Assembly (NCBI GenBank): GCA_937935255.1 | Contig: CALGXT010000033.1 | Coordinates: 1-42,092 of the forward strand | Origin: an uncultured bacterium | Lineage (GTDB): Bacteria > Verrucomicrobiota > Kiritimatiellia > PWTM01 | Reading direction: 5' to 3' | DNA: 42,092 nucleotides | Shown here: positions 25,166 through 33,356 of the stretch, piece after piece | Position numbering within the stretch: position 1 is the stretch's first letter | How the letters are laid out: each line of letters starts with the position of its first letter | Program-made: the position numbers and the translations under genes | The notes under the pieces: generated by a model | Database searches by the model: none | What the model was told of the DNA's origin: nothing | Seen by the model: only the letters and a program-made list of their open reading frames with translations

Positions 25166-26152
25166 ATGGCGCCCTTGTTCCAATTCTTTCGGGAGGTGAT
25201 CGCCGGCCCGCGCGGGATCATCAAAGTCAACGAGGTGTGGCTGCCGTTGGCTGCGGCGATGGCCTCGGTCTCTTACGCCCCCGCGTTTTCCTGGGGCGCC
25301 GCCTTGAGCGTGGTCGCCGCCGTGGCATGTTGGAGCCAGGCGTGCATTCTCGCAAACGACTGGGCAGATCGGGCGGCCGATGCCGCGGCGGGCAAGAAGC
25401 GATGGATAACGACTTGTCCACCCATCATCGCGGCGTCGGTAATCCTGGGGTTGCTGGTGGCGGGCGCCGCAATCAGCGCGCGTGCGGGGAATTTCATCGC
25501 TTTGGGAGTTTATCTGGGGGCATGTCTGTTGGGGCTGGCCTATTCTTTTCCGCCGCTGGCTCTGAAAAAGAGAGGCGCCTGGGGTCATTTCGGATATGCC
25601 GGCGCCGGCGCCCTGGCCTTCGCCGTGTTGCCTTCCGTCCGTTTCGGTGTCTCCATAACCCTGACGGGGGCCCTGGCCGCTGCCGTGTTGCTCGACAAGT
25701 GGGTGAATCTGGATTTTCATCAGATCGTGGATTTCGAAGCGGACACCGCCTCCCGAACGCCGACGCTCGCCGTCCGGACCGGCTTGGCGCGCTCGCGGGC
25801 GCGTCTGCGCTTGGAAGCGGGGGCGGCGGCCATCGCGCTCGCCGCCGTTGCCGTGGCGACCTGTCGCGAGGTCGGTTCCGGCAGGCCGTTCGTCGTCGCC
25901 GCGGTGGTCGTTGCCTTCGTGGGCGCCGCGCTCTATGCGGCCCGCGCGCGCCGGATGCGGCGCGATCAACAACTAATGGCGGAATTGTCGCCGATCTATT
26001 TGGCCGCCGGCCTCGCCGTACTGCGGGTCGCGCCCGCGGCGTTTTTTATTGCGGTGGCCCGCGCGCGGACGGATATGATTCCGCTTGCCGGGACGGCGGT
26101 GGTGCTGATGGGTCTGGAGATGATCCAACTGGCGCGGTATCGCTACCGATAG
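25166..26152 (+). CDS. UbiA-family prenyltransferase
   Basis: A 328-residue integral membrane protein with about eight or nine helices. The first Asp-rich motif is NDWADRAAD at 64-72, and the second is DFEAD at 189-193 within a QIVDFEADTASRTPTLAV segment. Together they bind the Mg-diphosphate of a prenyl donor. An AYSFPPLALKKRG loop (125-137) is also family-typical, and the sequence is nearer the ChlG/MenA side than protein prenyltransferases. It would attach an isoprenoid chain to an acceptor made or modified by the neighbouring enzymes. It starts 9 bp after the radical SAM gene. Acceptor and donor cannot be read from the sequence. Confidence 0.85.
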   Translation: MAPLFQFFREVIAGPRGIIKVNEVWLPLAAAMASVSYAPAFSWGAALSVVAAVACWSQACILANDWADRAADAAAGKKRWITTCPPIIAASVILGLLVAGAAISARAGNFIALGVYLGACLLGLAYSFPPLALKKRGAWGHFGYAGAGALAFAVLPSVRFGVSITLTGALAAAVLLDKWVNLDFHQIVDFEADTASRTPTLAVRTGLARSRARLRLEAGAAAIALAAVAVATCREVGSGRPFVVAAVVVAFVGAALYAARARRMRRDQQLMAELSPIYLAAGLAVLRVAPAAFFIAVARARTDMIPLAGTAVVLMGLEMIQLARYRYR

Positions 26153-26186
26153 CCCGCGTGTCGGCGGGGAAAAGAGAAGAGCAATT

Positions 26187-26342
26187 ATGGGCTTGGGACG
26201 CGCTGTCTTATGCATCCTGCTGCCGCCCTTGGCGGTGCTGGACCAAGGATGCGGCGCGATTTTGTTGGTCACCCTGCTGACCCTGTGCGGCTGGGTTCCG
26301 GGCGCGATCGCGGCGCTGGTGGTTTGCACCCGCTCGAAATAA
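26187..26342 (+). CDS. PMP3/YqaE-family small membrane protein
   Basis: A 51-residue protein made of two hydrophobic segments. The motifs are CILLPPLAVL with a following GCG, then LTLCGWVPGAIAALVV, which is the UPF0057 (PMP3/YqaE) pattern. Members are stress-related membrane proteins in bacteria and eukaryotes. An AAGAGAAGAG stretch before the ATG serves as ribosome-binding site. It lies 34 bp after the UbiA gene and may end that operon. Confidence 0.8.
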   Translation: MGLGRAVLCILLPPLAVLDQGCGAILLVTLLTLCGWVPGAIAALVVCTRSK

Positions 26343-26376
26343 AAAGGCGCCCCGCGGAGCGGGATCAGGCGCCCAC
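26338..26376 (-). terminator. Intrinsic terminator of the response regulator
   Basis: On the minus strand GGCGCC overlapping the stop codon, an inner stem CCCGC-tcc-GCGGG and a closing GCGCC are followed by TTTTTATTT. This is a hairpin plus T-tract with a small bulge. Confidence 0.6.
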
Positions 26377-26748
26377 GGTTTTCGCCGCGGGCGTCGGCCG
26401 GGGGTCGTATTGGCGCAACGCCGCCAGCAGATCTTCGGGGTAAAAGGGCTTATGAAACAGCTTCTTCACATTCGGAAACTGTTTCATCTCCCGCTCGTCG
26501 AAATCCGGGTTGGCGGTCATCAACAAGACAGGCAGATGAAGGCCCTCGGATGCCATCAACCACAACAACTCGGGCCCGTTAATGCCGGGCATCTGAATGT
26601 CGAGCAGCACAGCCCGACATTTCGGGTCGCGGACATGCCGAAAGGCCTCGGCCCCGTTTCCGGCGGTGCGAACCTCATAGCCGTGGCCCTCGAGCAACTC
26701 GCGGATGAGATCCACGAGCGCGGCATCATCGTCCACCACCAGAATCAT
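26365..26748 (-). CDS. Single-domain response regulator (REC only)
   Basis: A 127-residue receiver domain of the CheY type. The acidic pocket is D6-D8 (VVDDD), the phosphoacceptor Asp50 lies in LLDIQMPG, with Thr78 (LLMTAN) and Lys100 (FHKPF). There is no output domain, so it must act by contact with another protein, for example in a phosphorelay. AAGGA precedes the ATG. It follows the 34-residue basic protein by 46 bp on the same strand. No kinase is adjacent. Confidence 0.85.
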   Translation of the reverse strand: MILVVDDDAALVDLIRELLEGHGYEVRTAGNGAEAFRHVRDPKCRAVLLDIQMPGINGPELLWLMASEGLHLPVLLMTANPDFDEREMKQFPNVKKLFHKPFYPEDLLAALRQYDPRPTPAAKTVGA

Positions 26749-26794
26749 GGCAGTCCTTTTCGCGCGGTTCCAGCGCGGGCGGCCGAAGCCGCGA

Positions 26795-26899
26795 TCAGCT
26801 TTTTTTCGCGGCGGTCGCGGCTTTGCGCGCCGCTTTGAGGCGCTTTTTGCGGCGGATTCGAGCGGCCCGTTTGACTCTGACTCGTAATTGCTGTCCCAT
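26795..26899 (-). CDS. 34-residue Arg/Lys-rich basic protein
   Basis: The minus-strand ORF starts MGQQLRVRVKRAARIRRKK and ends KAATAAKKS: 14 of 34 residues are Arg or Lys. I associate such short proteins starting MGQxLR with Verrucomicrobia and relatives, where they are thought to bind rRNA or the ribosome; that link is from memory. It is preceded by an excellent promoter (TTGACG-17-TATAAA) that ends only 7 nt before the ATG, and there is no ribosome-binding site, so the mRNA is probably leaderless. High expression would fit a ribosome-associated role. The response regulator follows. Confidence 0.7.
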   Translation of the reverse strand: MGQQLRVRVKRAARIRRKKRLKAARKAATAAKKS

Positions 26900-26906
26900 G
26901 CGCGCT

Positions 26907-26935
26907 TTTATAGCTGCCGCGCCGCGCGGCGTCAA
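26907..26935 (-). promoter_or_regulatory. Strong sigma70-type promoter of the small basic protein
   Basis: On the minus strand TTGACG (26935-26930) and TATAAA (26912-26907) have a 17-bp spacer. The ATG begins 8 bp after the -10 box, which places it at or next to the expected transcription start. Confidence 0.75.
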
Positions 26936-27012
26936 ACACGCATTGAAACTGCGTCGCATCGCGGATAAAGTGCCCTCCGCGCCGCGCGCGGCGCGGCGTT
27001 CGAGGTATTGCG

Positions 27013-29559
27013 ATGAACACGACGGCGAACGAGGTGCATATTTACGACCACGCCAGCAAGGTGACCGCGAAGGAAATCCGCGAGCGCCTGCTCGGCCACA
27101 TCAAGTACACCTGTTACAAGGATTGGCGAACGGCGACGGACTTCGACAAGTTCGTCAGCCTCTCCCATGTCGCGCGCGACCTGGCCGCCGCGCGGATGAT
27201 CGCCACCCAGCGCGCCTATCTCGAACAGGACGTCAAGCGTCTGTATTACCTCTCGATGGAGTTTTTGCTGGGACAGCTTCTCCACCAGAACCTGCTGGCG
27301 CTCGGCGTGTTGGACGAGGCGCGGGAGGCGCTGGACTCGCTGGGCCTGCGGTTCGAGGATGTCGCGCGCATCGAACCCGACACCGGCCTGGGCAACGGCG
27401 GCCTGGGGCGGCTGGCGGCCTGTTTTCTGGAGTCCCTCGCTTCCCTGGAATATCCGGCGTACGGCTACGGCCTGCGCTACGAACACGGCATGTTCCAACA
27501 GGAATTTCAGGATGGCTGGCAGGTGGAGAAGCCCGACGACTGGCTCAAATTCGGCGATCCCTGGGAGGTGGTCCGCCCCGAATACGCCGTGCCGGTGTAC
27601 CTCTATGGCCGGGTGGTGGAGGAGCAAGGGCCGGGCGGTCGGAAGCATCCGCGGTGGGTGGATTGGCAAATGATCGAGGGCGTCCCCAACGACGTCGGCA
27701 TCGTCGGCCACGACGGCAACACGGTCAACCTGCTGCGCCTGTGGGCCTCGCGGGCGTCGGAGGGATTTCGGATTGATGTCTTCAACCGCGGCGAATACGT
27801 CAAAGCGGTCGAGAGCGAAAACTGGGCCGAAACGATCACGAAGGTGCTCTATCCCTCCGACAGCATCTACGCCGGCAAGGAGCTGCGGCTGATTCAGGAG
27901 TACTTCCTGGTCACCTGCGCGATCCGGGACCTGCTGCGGCGCTACCGCAAAAACCACGAGGACTGGTCCGCCTTCGCGAAGAAGAACGCGATCCATCTGA
28001 ACGACACGCATCCGGCCCTCGCCGTCGCGGAACTGATGCGCTACTTCCTGGACGATGTCGCGCTACCGTGGGACACCGCGTGGGACATCTGCGTGCACAC
28101 GTTCGCCTTCACGAACCACACGCTGCTGCCGGAGGCGCTCGAGCGCTGGCCGGTGGAATTGCTCCACCGCGTGCTGCCGCGGCACTTGCAGATCATTTAC
28201 GACATCAACGCGCGCGTCCTCCAGAAAGTGGAGGCGCGCTTCCCGGGCGATGTGGGCAAACTGCAGCGGATGTCGCTGATCGAGGAAGGCGAGCACAAGC
28301 AGGTTCGGATGACGAACCTGGCGGTCGTCGGCAGCCATTCGGTCAACGGCGTTTCGGCGTTGCACTCCGAGCTGCTGAAAAAGCGGCTGTTGCCCGATTT
28401 CGTGGAGATGTGGCCTGAACGGTTCAACAACAAGACCAACGGCATTTCCCATCGGCGCTGGCTGCTGCAGTGCAACGAGGAACTGACGGCGCTGATCGAG
28501 CGCCGCATCGGGCCCGCCTTCCGCCGCGACCTCGACCGGCTCGAAGACCTCGCGCCCTTTGCCGACGACCCCGAATTCCGCGCGGAGTTCCGGGCCGTCA
28601 AGCGCGCGAACAAGAACCGGCTCGCCGGTCGGATTCGCGAACTCACGGGGGAAATCGTAAGTCCGGACGCGCTGTTCGACGTGCAGGTCAAGCGGCTGCA
28701 CGAGTACAAGCGGCAATTGCTCAACGCGATGCATATCATCGCGCTCTACCATCGGCTCAAGGCGAATCCCGAACTCGATATCGTCCCGCGCGTGTTCATT
28801 TTCGGCGCCAAGGCGGCGCCGAGCTATCACATCGCGAAACGGATTATCAAATTGATCAACAGCATGGCCGTCGTCATCAATGCCGATCCCGATGTCGCCG
28901 GCCGCATCAAGGTGGTGTTTCTGCCGGACTATCGCGTCTCGCTGGCGGAGACCATCATCCCCGCCGCCGACCTTTCCGAACAGATTTCGACCGCCGGCAT
29001 GGAGGCCTCCGGCACCGGCAACATGAAGCTGGCGCTCAACGGCGCGCTGACGATCGGCACCTGGGACGGCGCCAACATCGAGATCGCCGAGGCCGTGGGC
29101 CTGGATAATATTTTCATCTTCGGCCACCGGGCCGAGGAGCTGATCGCGTTGCGCCAGAGCGGAAACTATCGGCCCCGCGAATATTACGATCGGGATCCCG
29201 CCCTGCGCGGCGTCATCGAGGCGATCCGCCGAAACGAATTCGAGCCGGATGAGCCGGACCTTTTCCGCGAGCTCGTATACGCGTTGCTCGACGGCGGCGA
29301 TTATTATTTCCATCTGGCCGATTTCCGGGCGTACGCCGATATGCAGATGGAAGTCTCGCGCGTGTACCGCGATCCGGACGAGTGGTCTCGGCGGGCGATC
29401 CTCAACGTCGCCCGCATGGGCCGTTTTTCGAGCGACCGAACCATTCGGGAGTACGCCGCACAGATTTGGGGGCTGCAACCCTGCCCGATCGAGATTTCCA
29501 ACGGCAACGACAATGGTCTGAGCCGCCGCCCGCGGGCGAAGGCCTCCAGCCGCCGGTGA
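27013..29559 (+). CDS. glgP: Glycogen/alpha-glucan phosphorylase
   Basis: An 848-residue GT35 enzyme that releases glucose-1-phosphate from glycogen or maltodextrins. Typical segments are YYLSMEFLLGQ (about 77-87), GLGNGGLGRLAACFL, KTNGISHRRWL and the PLP-binding EASGTGNMKLALNG with Lys672 as Schiff-base residue. The length is that of the full-size bacterial and animal type. A GAGG before the ATG serves as ribosome-binding site. The next gene, a GH127-like protein, starts 30 bp later. It is divergent from the small basic protein. Confidence 0.95.
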   Translation: MNTTANEVHIYDHASKVTAKEIRERLLGHIKYTCYKDWRTATDFDKFVSLSHVARDLAAARMIATQRAYLEQDVKRLYYLSMEFLLGQLLHQNLLALGVLDEAREALDSLGLRFEDVARIEPDTGLGNGGLGRLAACFLESLASLEYPAYGYGLRYEHGMFQQEFQDGWQVEKPDDWLKFGDPWEVVRPEYAVPVYLYGRVVEEQGPGGRKHPRWVDWQMIEGVPNDVGIVGHDGNTVNLLRLWASRASEGFRIDVFNRGEYVKAVESENWAETITKVLYPSDSIYAGKELRLIQEYFLVTCAIRDLLRRYRKNHEDWSAFAKKNAIHLNDTHPALAVAELMRYFLDDVALPWDTAWDICVHTFAFTNHTLLPEALERWPVELLHRVLPRHLQIIYDINARVLQKVEARFPGDVGKLQRMSLIEEGEHKQVRMTNLAVVGSHSVNGVSALHSELLKKRLLPDFVEMWPERFNNKTNGISHRRWLLQCNEELTALIERRIGPAFRRDLDRLEDLAPFADDPEFRAEFRAVKRANKNRLAGRIRELTGEIVSPDALFDVQVKRLHEYKRQLLNAMHIIALYHRLKANPELDIVPRVFIFGAKAAPSYHIAKRIIKLINSMAVVINADPDVAGRIKVVFLPDYRVSLAETIIPAADLSEQISTAGMEASGTGNMKLALNGALTIGTWDGANIEIAEAVGLDNIFIFGHRAEELIALRQSGNYRPREYYDRDPALRGVIEAIRRNEFEPDEPDLFRELVYALLDGGDYYFHLADFRAYADMQMEVSRVYRDPDEWSRRAILNVARMGRFSSDRTIREYAAQIWGLQPCPIEISNGNDNGLSRRPRAKASSRR

Positions 29560-29589
29560 GCGCGGCGGAGAGCGGAGGGGAAACAACCG

Positions 29590-31287
29590 ATGAGAACATA
29601 CGAGACCTTCGACTTGCTCGATGTCGCGCGCAAAGCGCGCAACTATCTCACGAATATGACGGACGACCGATACGACTTTCTGCCGTACTGGTTCATCGCC
29701 ATCAACGAGGCGCCGGCCCATGCGCGCCATGTGCGCGTGGACGACGCCGAGCTGGTCGCCAGTTGGTACGAGGCCGCCGTCTGCGTGCGGCGAATGCTGG
29801 GCGATGAGCCGCGCGCCCGCGCCGTCGAGGCGGGCTTCCAGCGCCACTTGCTGAAATCCTGGGGCCCCGCCGGCCTCCGCTATCACGAGCCGTATCCCTG
29901 GTCGAACACCCGCCATGCGTCCTTCCACGAAATGGCCTATGTGCTGGCCGCGCTCAATCGCTGGCTGGAGGAGGAGCCGGGCTGCGCGGAGGTCGAACAG
30001 CGCGCCGCCGGGTTGGTGCGCGGCATGCGTCAGTTGATCGTGCACCGCAAGATCAAGACGTTTTGGTCGGGCGATTTCCCCTTCGCCGAAAAGGTGTATG
30101 AGTTCCCCGGCGATGTGTATCTGTGGGACGGCGGCTTCGTGCCGGAGCGCGTCACCGGACGCGGCGAGGAGGCCATCCGCAACGGCATGATCCTCGAACC
30201 GCTCGCCACGCGCGCCGTGCGCTATCGCGACGAAGTCGCGCTCGACCTGGCCGAGGGCATCGCCAACCACCTGCTCGGCCTCTCGCGCTACTTCAACTAC
30301 AAAGGCGAGTTTTTCGGCCACGTTCACAGCGCCGTCTGGGTGGCCAGGGGCCTCGTCCGCCTCGGCCGCGCCCTCGAACGCGATTTTTACATCGAAAAAG
30401 GCCGCCAGATTTACCGCTACGTGAAATCGCTGAGCTCCGAGTTCGGCTGGGTGCCCGAATACGCCCAGTGGCATCCGCCCGAAGAAGAGCACTGCGAAAC
30501 CTGCTGCATCCGCGACATGATCGAATGCGCCCTCGCCCTCATTGACGTCGGCGACGACGAGTGGGAGGTCGTGGACAAGTTCACGCGCAATCAATTTAGC
30601 GAGCAGCAAATCAAGGACGGCTCGTTCGTCGCCGTGGACAACACCCGCGAGGATAGCGACGATAAAACCTGGAAAAATATGGACCGCCGCATCGTCGGCG
30701 GCTGGTCCGGCGGCGGCGAGCCGAACTCGATCAACCTCCAGCGCTTCCGCTCCATCGCCGGTTGCTGCGTCGGCACCGCGCCGCAGGCGCTCTGGTCGGT
30801 CTGGTCGCGGGTCCTCGAGCGCCGCCCCGCCGGCCTCTATGTCAACCTGCCGATGAATCGCGACCACGCCGACGGCTCGGTTCGGGCGGGTTATCCCAAC
30901 GAGGGCTTCCTCGAAGTCGAAACGAAAACGGCCGGGGATTGGTTCCTGCGCATCCACCGCTGGATGGGCGATTCGATCCGCGCGACGGTCAACGGGCGCG
31001 ATGTGCCGCTCTTGCGCCGCGAAGGCTGCGCGTTCTTCCCCGCAGCCCCCGCCGGCGCGAGATTGCGGTTGGAACATCCGCTGCGCGAAGAAACTCGCCG
31101 CGAGACCTGCCGAGGACTGAACCTTGCGGTCACCTGGCGCGGCCCCGATGTGGTCCGGCTCGATCCGCCCGGCCCGCCGCTGCGGCTCTACCAGCGGGAA
31201 CTCGGGCGGCCCAAGGACTATCCGAAGCCGCCGAACGTCCCCGCCGCCGGCGGCGTCAGCATGGCGCCGACCGAGCAGAAGCGCTGA
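29590..31287 (+). CDS. GH127-like (DUF1680-type) glycoside hydrolase homologue
   Basis: A 565-residue alpha/alpha-barrel protein. In GH127 beta-L-arabinofuranosidases a Zn ion is held by Glu and three Cys, one of which is the nucleophile. Here EHCETCC at 300-306 gives Glu303 and Cys305, and GCC at 391-393 gives Cys392 and Cys393, the same E-x-C ... CC layout with similar spacing. Overall similarity to characterised members is low and there is no signal peptide, so it is likely cytoplasmic and its substrate is open. GGAGGGG lies about 10 bp before the ATG. The pairing with glycogen phosphorylase suggests sugar breakdown. Confidence 0.65.
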   Translation: MRTYETFDLLDVARKARNYLTNMTDDRYDFLPYWFIAINEAPAHARHVRVDDAELVASWYEAAVCVRRMLGDEPRARAVEAGFQRHLLKSWGPAGLRYHEPYPWSNTRHASFHEMAYVLAALNRWLEEEPGCAEVEQRAAGLVRGMRQLIVHRKIKTFWSGDFPFAEKVYEFPGDVYLWDGGFVPERVTGRGEEAIRNGMILEPLATRAVRYRDEVALDLAEGIANHLLGLSRYFNYKGEFFGHVHSAVWVARGLVRLGRALERDFYIEKGRQIYRYVKSLSSEFGWVPEYAQWHPPEEEHCETCCIRDMIECALALIDVGDDEWEVVDKFTRNQFSEQQIKDGSFVAVDNTREDSDDKTWKNMDRRIVGGWSGGGEPNSINLQRFRSIAGCCVGTAPQALWSVWSRVLERRPAGLYVNLPMNRDHADGSVRAGYPNEGFLEVETKTAGDWFLRIHRWMGDSIRATVNGRDVPLLRREGCAFFPAAPAGARLRLEHPLREETRRETCRGLNLAVTWRGPDVVRLDPPGPPLRLYQRELGRPKDYPKPPNVPAAGGVSMAPTEQKR

Positions 31288-31512
31288 GCGGCGCTGCCGC
31301 CCGCGCGATTTCCAAGCCTTGGAAAAACGCGGGCGAATTTTTTCCAAGGGTTGGAAAACGCCGCCGCGCTCCCCTCATCCGGACGCGCGGCAACACCCAG
31401 CGGCCGCCATATTTCGGGGGCCGGCGATCACGGCGCGACGAAAGCTGCACAAACGCCCGCCGGCTCGACTCCGCCGGGCCTGCTCGTGGCGGCCCGCCGA
31501 CGTTTCGAGGCC
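31288..31512. other. Convergent intergenic region with a pair of inverted-repeat sites
   Basis: Between two genes that converge there is no ORF of interest. The region carries the TTTCCAA/TTGGAAA pair described separately. Confidence 0.5.
31309..31358. repeat. Two tandem TTTCCAA-N3-TTGGAAA inverted repeats
   Basis: TTTCCAA-GCC-TTGGAAA (31309-31325) and TTTTCCAA-GGG-TTGGAAAA (31340-31358) have centres 32 bp apart, about three helical turns. Both are symmetric with the same core. They could be a paired protein-binding site or copies of a dispersed repeat. Confidence 0.7.
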
Positions 31513-32601
31513 TCAACGCGCGGCGGATTCGCGGGCGAGCTGCTGGAGGGCGGCATCGGCGAGGACGAGCGCGGCCATTGCTTCGACGATCGGCACGGCG
31601 CGCGGCACGACGCAGGGGTCATGGCGGCCGCGAGCCTCGAGCGTGATCTCCCGGCCCTCGAAATCCGCGGTTTTCTGCGGTTGCCCGATGGTCGCCGGCG
31701 GCTTGAAGGCGACGCGGAAGACGATCGTTTCGCCGTCCGAGATGCCGCCCTGGATGCCGCCGCTGCGATTGGTTGCGGTGCCGAGCCGTCCGTCCTTCCA
31801 GACGAACGCGTCGTTGTGCGCCGAGCCGCGCCATCGCGCGCCCGCGAAACCGGAACCGATCTCAAAACCTTTCACGGCCGGGATCGAGAGCATCGCGCGC
31901 GCCAGTTCAGCCTCCAGCTTTCCGAAGACCGGTTCGCCCCAACCGGGCGGCGCGCCGCGGCAGACGCCGACCACCACGCCGCCGACGGAATCGCGCTCCG
32001 CGCGCGCGGCCTCGATTTCGGCGCGAAACACGGCATCGGAAGCGGCATCGGGCGCGCGTGTCGCGAATCGGTCCACTTCGGCGCGCGACACGATGTTTTC
32101 GGGCATCGGCGCTTCGCGTTGGCCCACGGCGCCGACCCAGGCGACGATGTCCACTCCGAAGCGCAGGCGGAGAAATTTATCCGCAATGGCGCCGGCGGCG
32201 ACGCGGCCGATGGTCTCGCGCGCGCTGGCGCGGCCGCCGCCGCTGGCGGCGCGGATGCCGTATTTGGCCTGATAGGTGAAATCCGCATGCGAGGGGCGCG
32301 GCGCTTTCGCCATTTCAGCGTAGTCGCCGGGCCGTTGGTCGCGATTGCGCACAAGCACGGCGATGGGCGTGCCGAGCGTGACGCCGTTCTGCACGCCCGA
32401 GAGGATCGTCGCGCAGTCGGCCTCGTCGCGCGGCGTCGTCAAATCGCTCTGGCCGGGCCGGCGGCGGTCGAGCTGCGCCTGGAGGTCGCTCTCGCTCAAC
32501 GGCAGCCGAGGGGGACACCCGTCCACCACGCAGCCGACGCCGACGCCGTGCGATTCTCCGAACGTGGTCACGCGAAAAAGGGCGCCGAAACTACTGGACA
32601 T
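31513..32601 (-). CDS. aroC: Chorismate synthase
   Basis: A 362-residue enzyme that converts EPSP to chorismate with reduced FMN, the last shikimate step. Segments include [15 protein letters not shown] (5-19), [39 protein letters not shown] and [13 protein letters not shown]. All are typical for AroC. Its ATG lies 11 bp inside the end of the SDR-like gene, the last position in a minus-strand operon of four. The partners in that operon are not shikimate enzymes. Confidence 0.96.
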   Translation of the reverse strand: MSSSFGALFRVTTFGESHGVGVGCVVDGCPPRLPLSESDLQAQLDRRRPGQSDLTTPRDEADCATILSGVQNGVTLGTPIAVLVRNRDQRPGDYAEMAKAPRPSHADFTYQAKYGIRAASGGGRASARETIGRVAAGAIADKFLRLRFGVDIVAWVGAVGQREAPMPENIVSRAEVDRFATRAPDAASDAVFRAEIEAARAERDSVGGVVVGVCRGAPPGWGEPVFGKLEAELARAMLSIPAVKGFEIGSGFAGARWRGSAHNDAFVWKDGRLGTATNRSGGIQGGISDGETIVFRVAFKPPATIGQPQKTADFEGREITLEARGRHDPCVVPRAVPIVEAMAALVLADAALQQLARESAAR

Positions 32602-33346
32602 TCGCCACCTCGCGCTTCGCTGTTCCGTCGGGCAGGACGGCGGTTTTTGCGCCGAGGACTCGTCGGATCATGTCGCCGACCGCCTCCGCGGCGCGGTCGC
32701 TCGCCAGCCTCGGGGGTCGTCTCGCGCCGTTGATTTCCGCGCCTGGCGCCTCGGTTTCGGTCTCCGGCGCGGGGATTTCGGCGACGAAAACGCCGGAATT
32801 CGCCATTCGAGCGGCCAAAAGGGCGGCCGCCGCGCTCAATGCGGCCCGCGCCGCCCGGAACGGGACCTGGCGGACGGCATCGCCGAGCGGACGGGCGTTG
32901 AGAAAGACAATTCCGCCCTCGAAGCCGGGATCCGCCTGACGTTGTTCGATCATCCAGAGCGCGGCGGCCTGTGCGAGAAAAAACGGGCCGACCGCCTCGT
33001 TATGCAGCGCGGCATCGAAGGCCTCCTCGCCCAATTCCAGCGCGTCGCGGTCCTCGGCGATCGCCTCCTGAGCGCGGATGAGGAGCAGATCGAGCCGGCC
33101 GAATCTCTGGCGCACGGCTTGTATCAATCGGAAGCGCCCGTCCGCGCGAACGATATCCGACTGGAAATAGGCGGTTTCGGCGCCGAGGCTTTTGAGCGCG
33201 GCGAGCGCGGAGGCGGCTTCTTCCGGTTCGCGGGGGCCGCACATCGCTACGGCGAAACCCTCGCGGGCCAAGGCCTCGGCGATGGCGAGCGGAAGGCCGC
33301 GCGCGCCGCCGGTGATCAACGCTGTTTTGTTTGCCGCGCGCGCCAT
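32591..33346 (-). CDS. SDR-fold protein lacking the catalytic Tyr and Lys
   Basis: A 251-residue short-chain dehydrogenase/reductase homologue. [16 protein letters not shown] (8-23) is the nucleotide-binding loop and FQSDIVRAD the adenine-binding region. The active-site Y-x3-K reads F163-R-A-A-R167, the Ser position reads VFLNARP, and the usual NNAG reads LIRAQ. It is thus unlikely to be a normal oxidoreductase and may bind nucleotide for another role. The ATG at 33346 begins the homology; longer frames are antisense-like. It overlaps aroC by 11 bp and follows the Gfo/Idh gene by 10 bp. Confidence 0.7.
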   Translation of the reverse strand: MARAANKTALITGGARGLPLAIAEALAREGFAVAMCGPREPEEAASALAALKSLGAETAYFQSDIVRADGRFRLIQAVRQRFGRLDLLLIRAQEAIAEDRDALELGEEAFDAALHNEAVGPFFLAQAAALWMIEQRQADPGFEGGIVFLNARPLGDAVRQVPFRAARAALSAAAALLAARMANSGVFVAEIPAPETETEAPGAEINGARRPPRLASDRAAEAVGDMIRRVLGAKTAVLPDGTAKREVANVQ

Positions 33347-33356
33347 GCGGCGTCCT

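Noticed and set aside
24050-26152. RiPP cluster with precursor peptide
   Set aside because: The radical SAM enzyme is SPASM-like, but I found no short precursor ORF next to it; PMP3 is a membrane protein, not a precursor.
28063-31347. 1094-codon minus-strand open frame
   Set aside because: It is antisense to glycogen phosphorylase and the GH127-like gene and has no family motif; GC-rich codon bias leaves the opposite frame free of stops.
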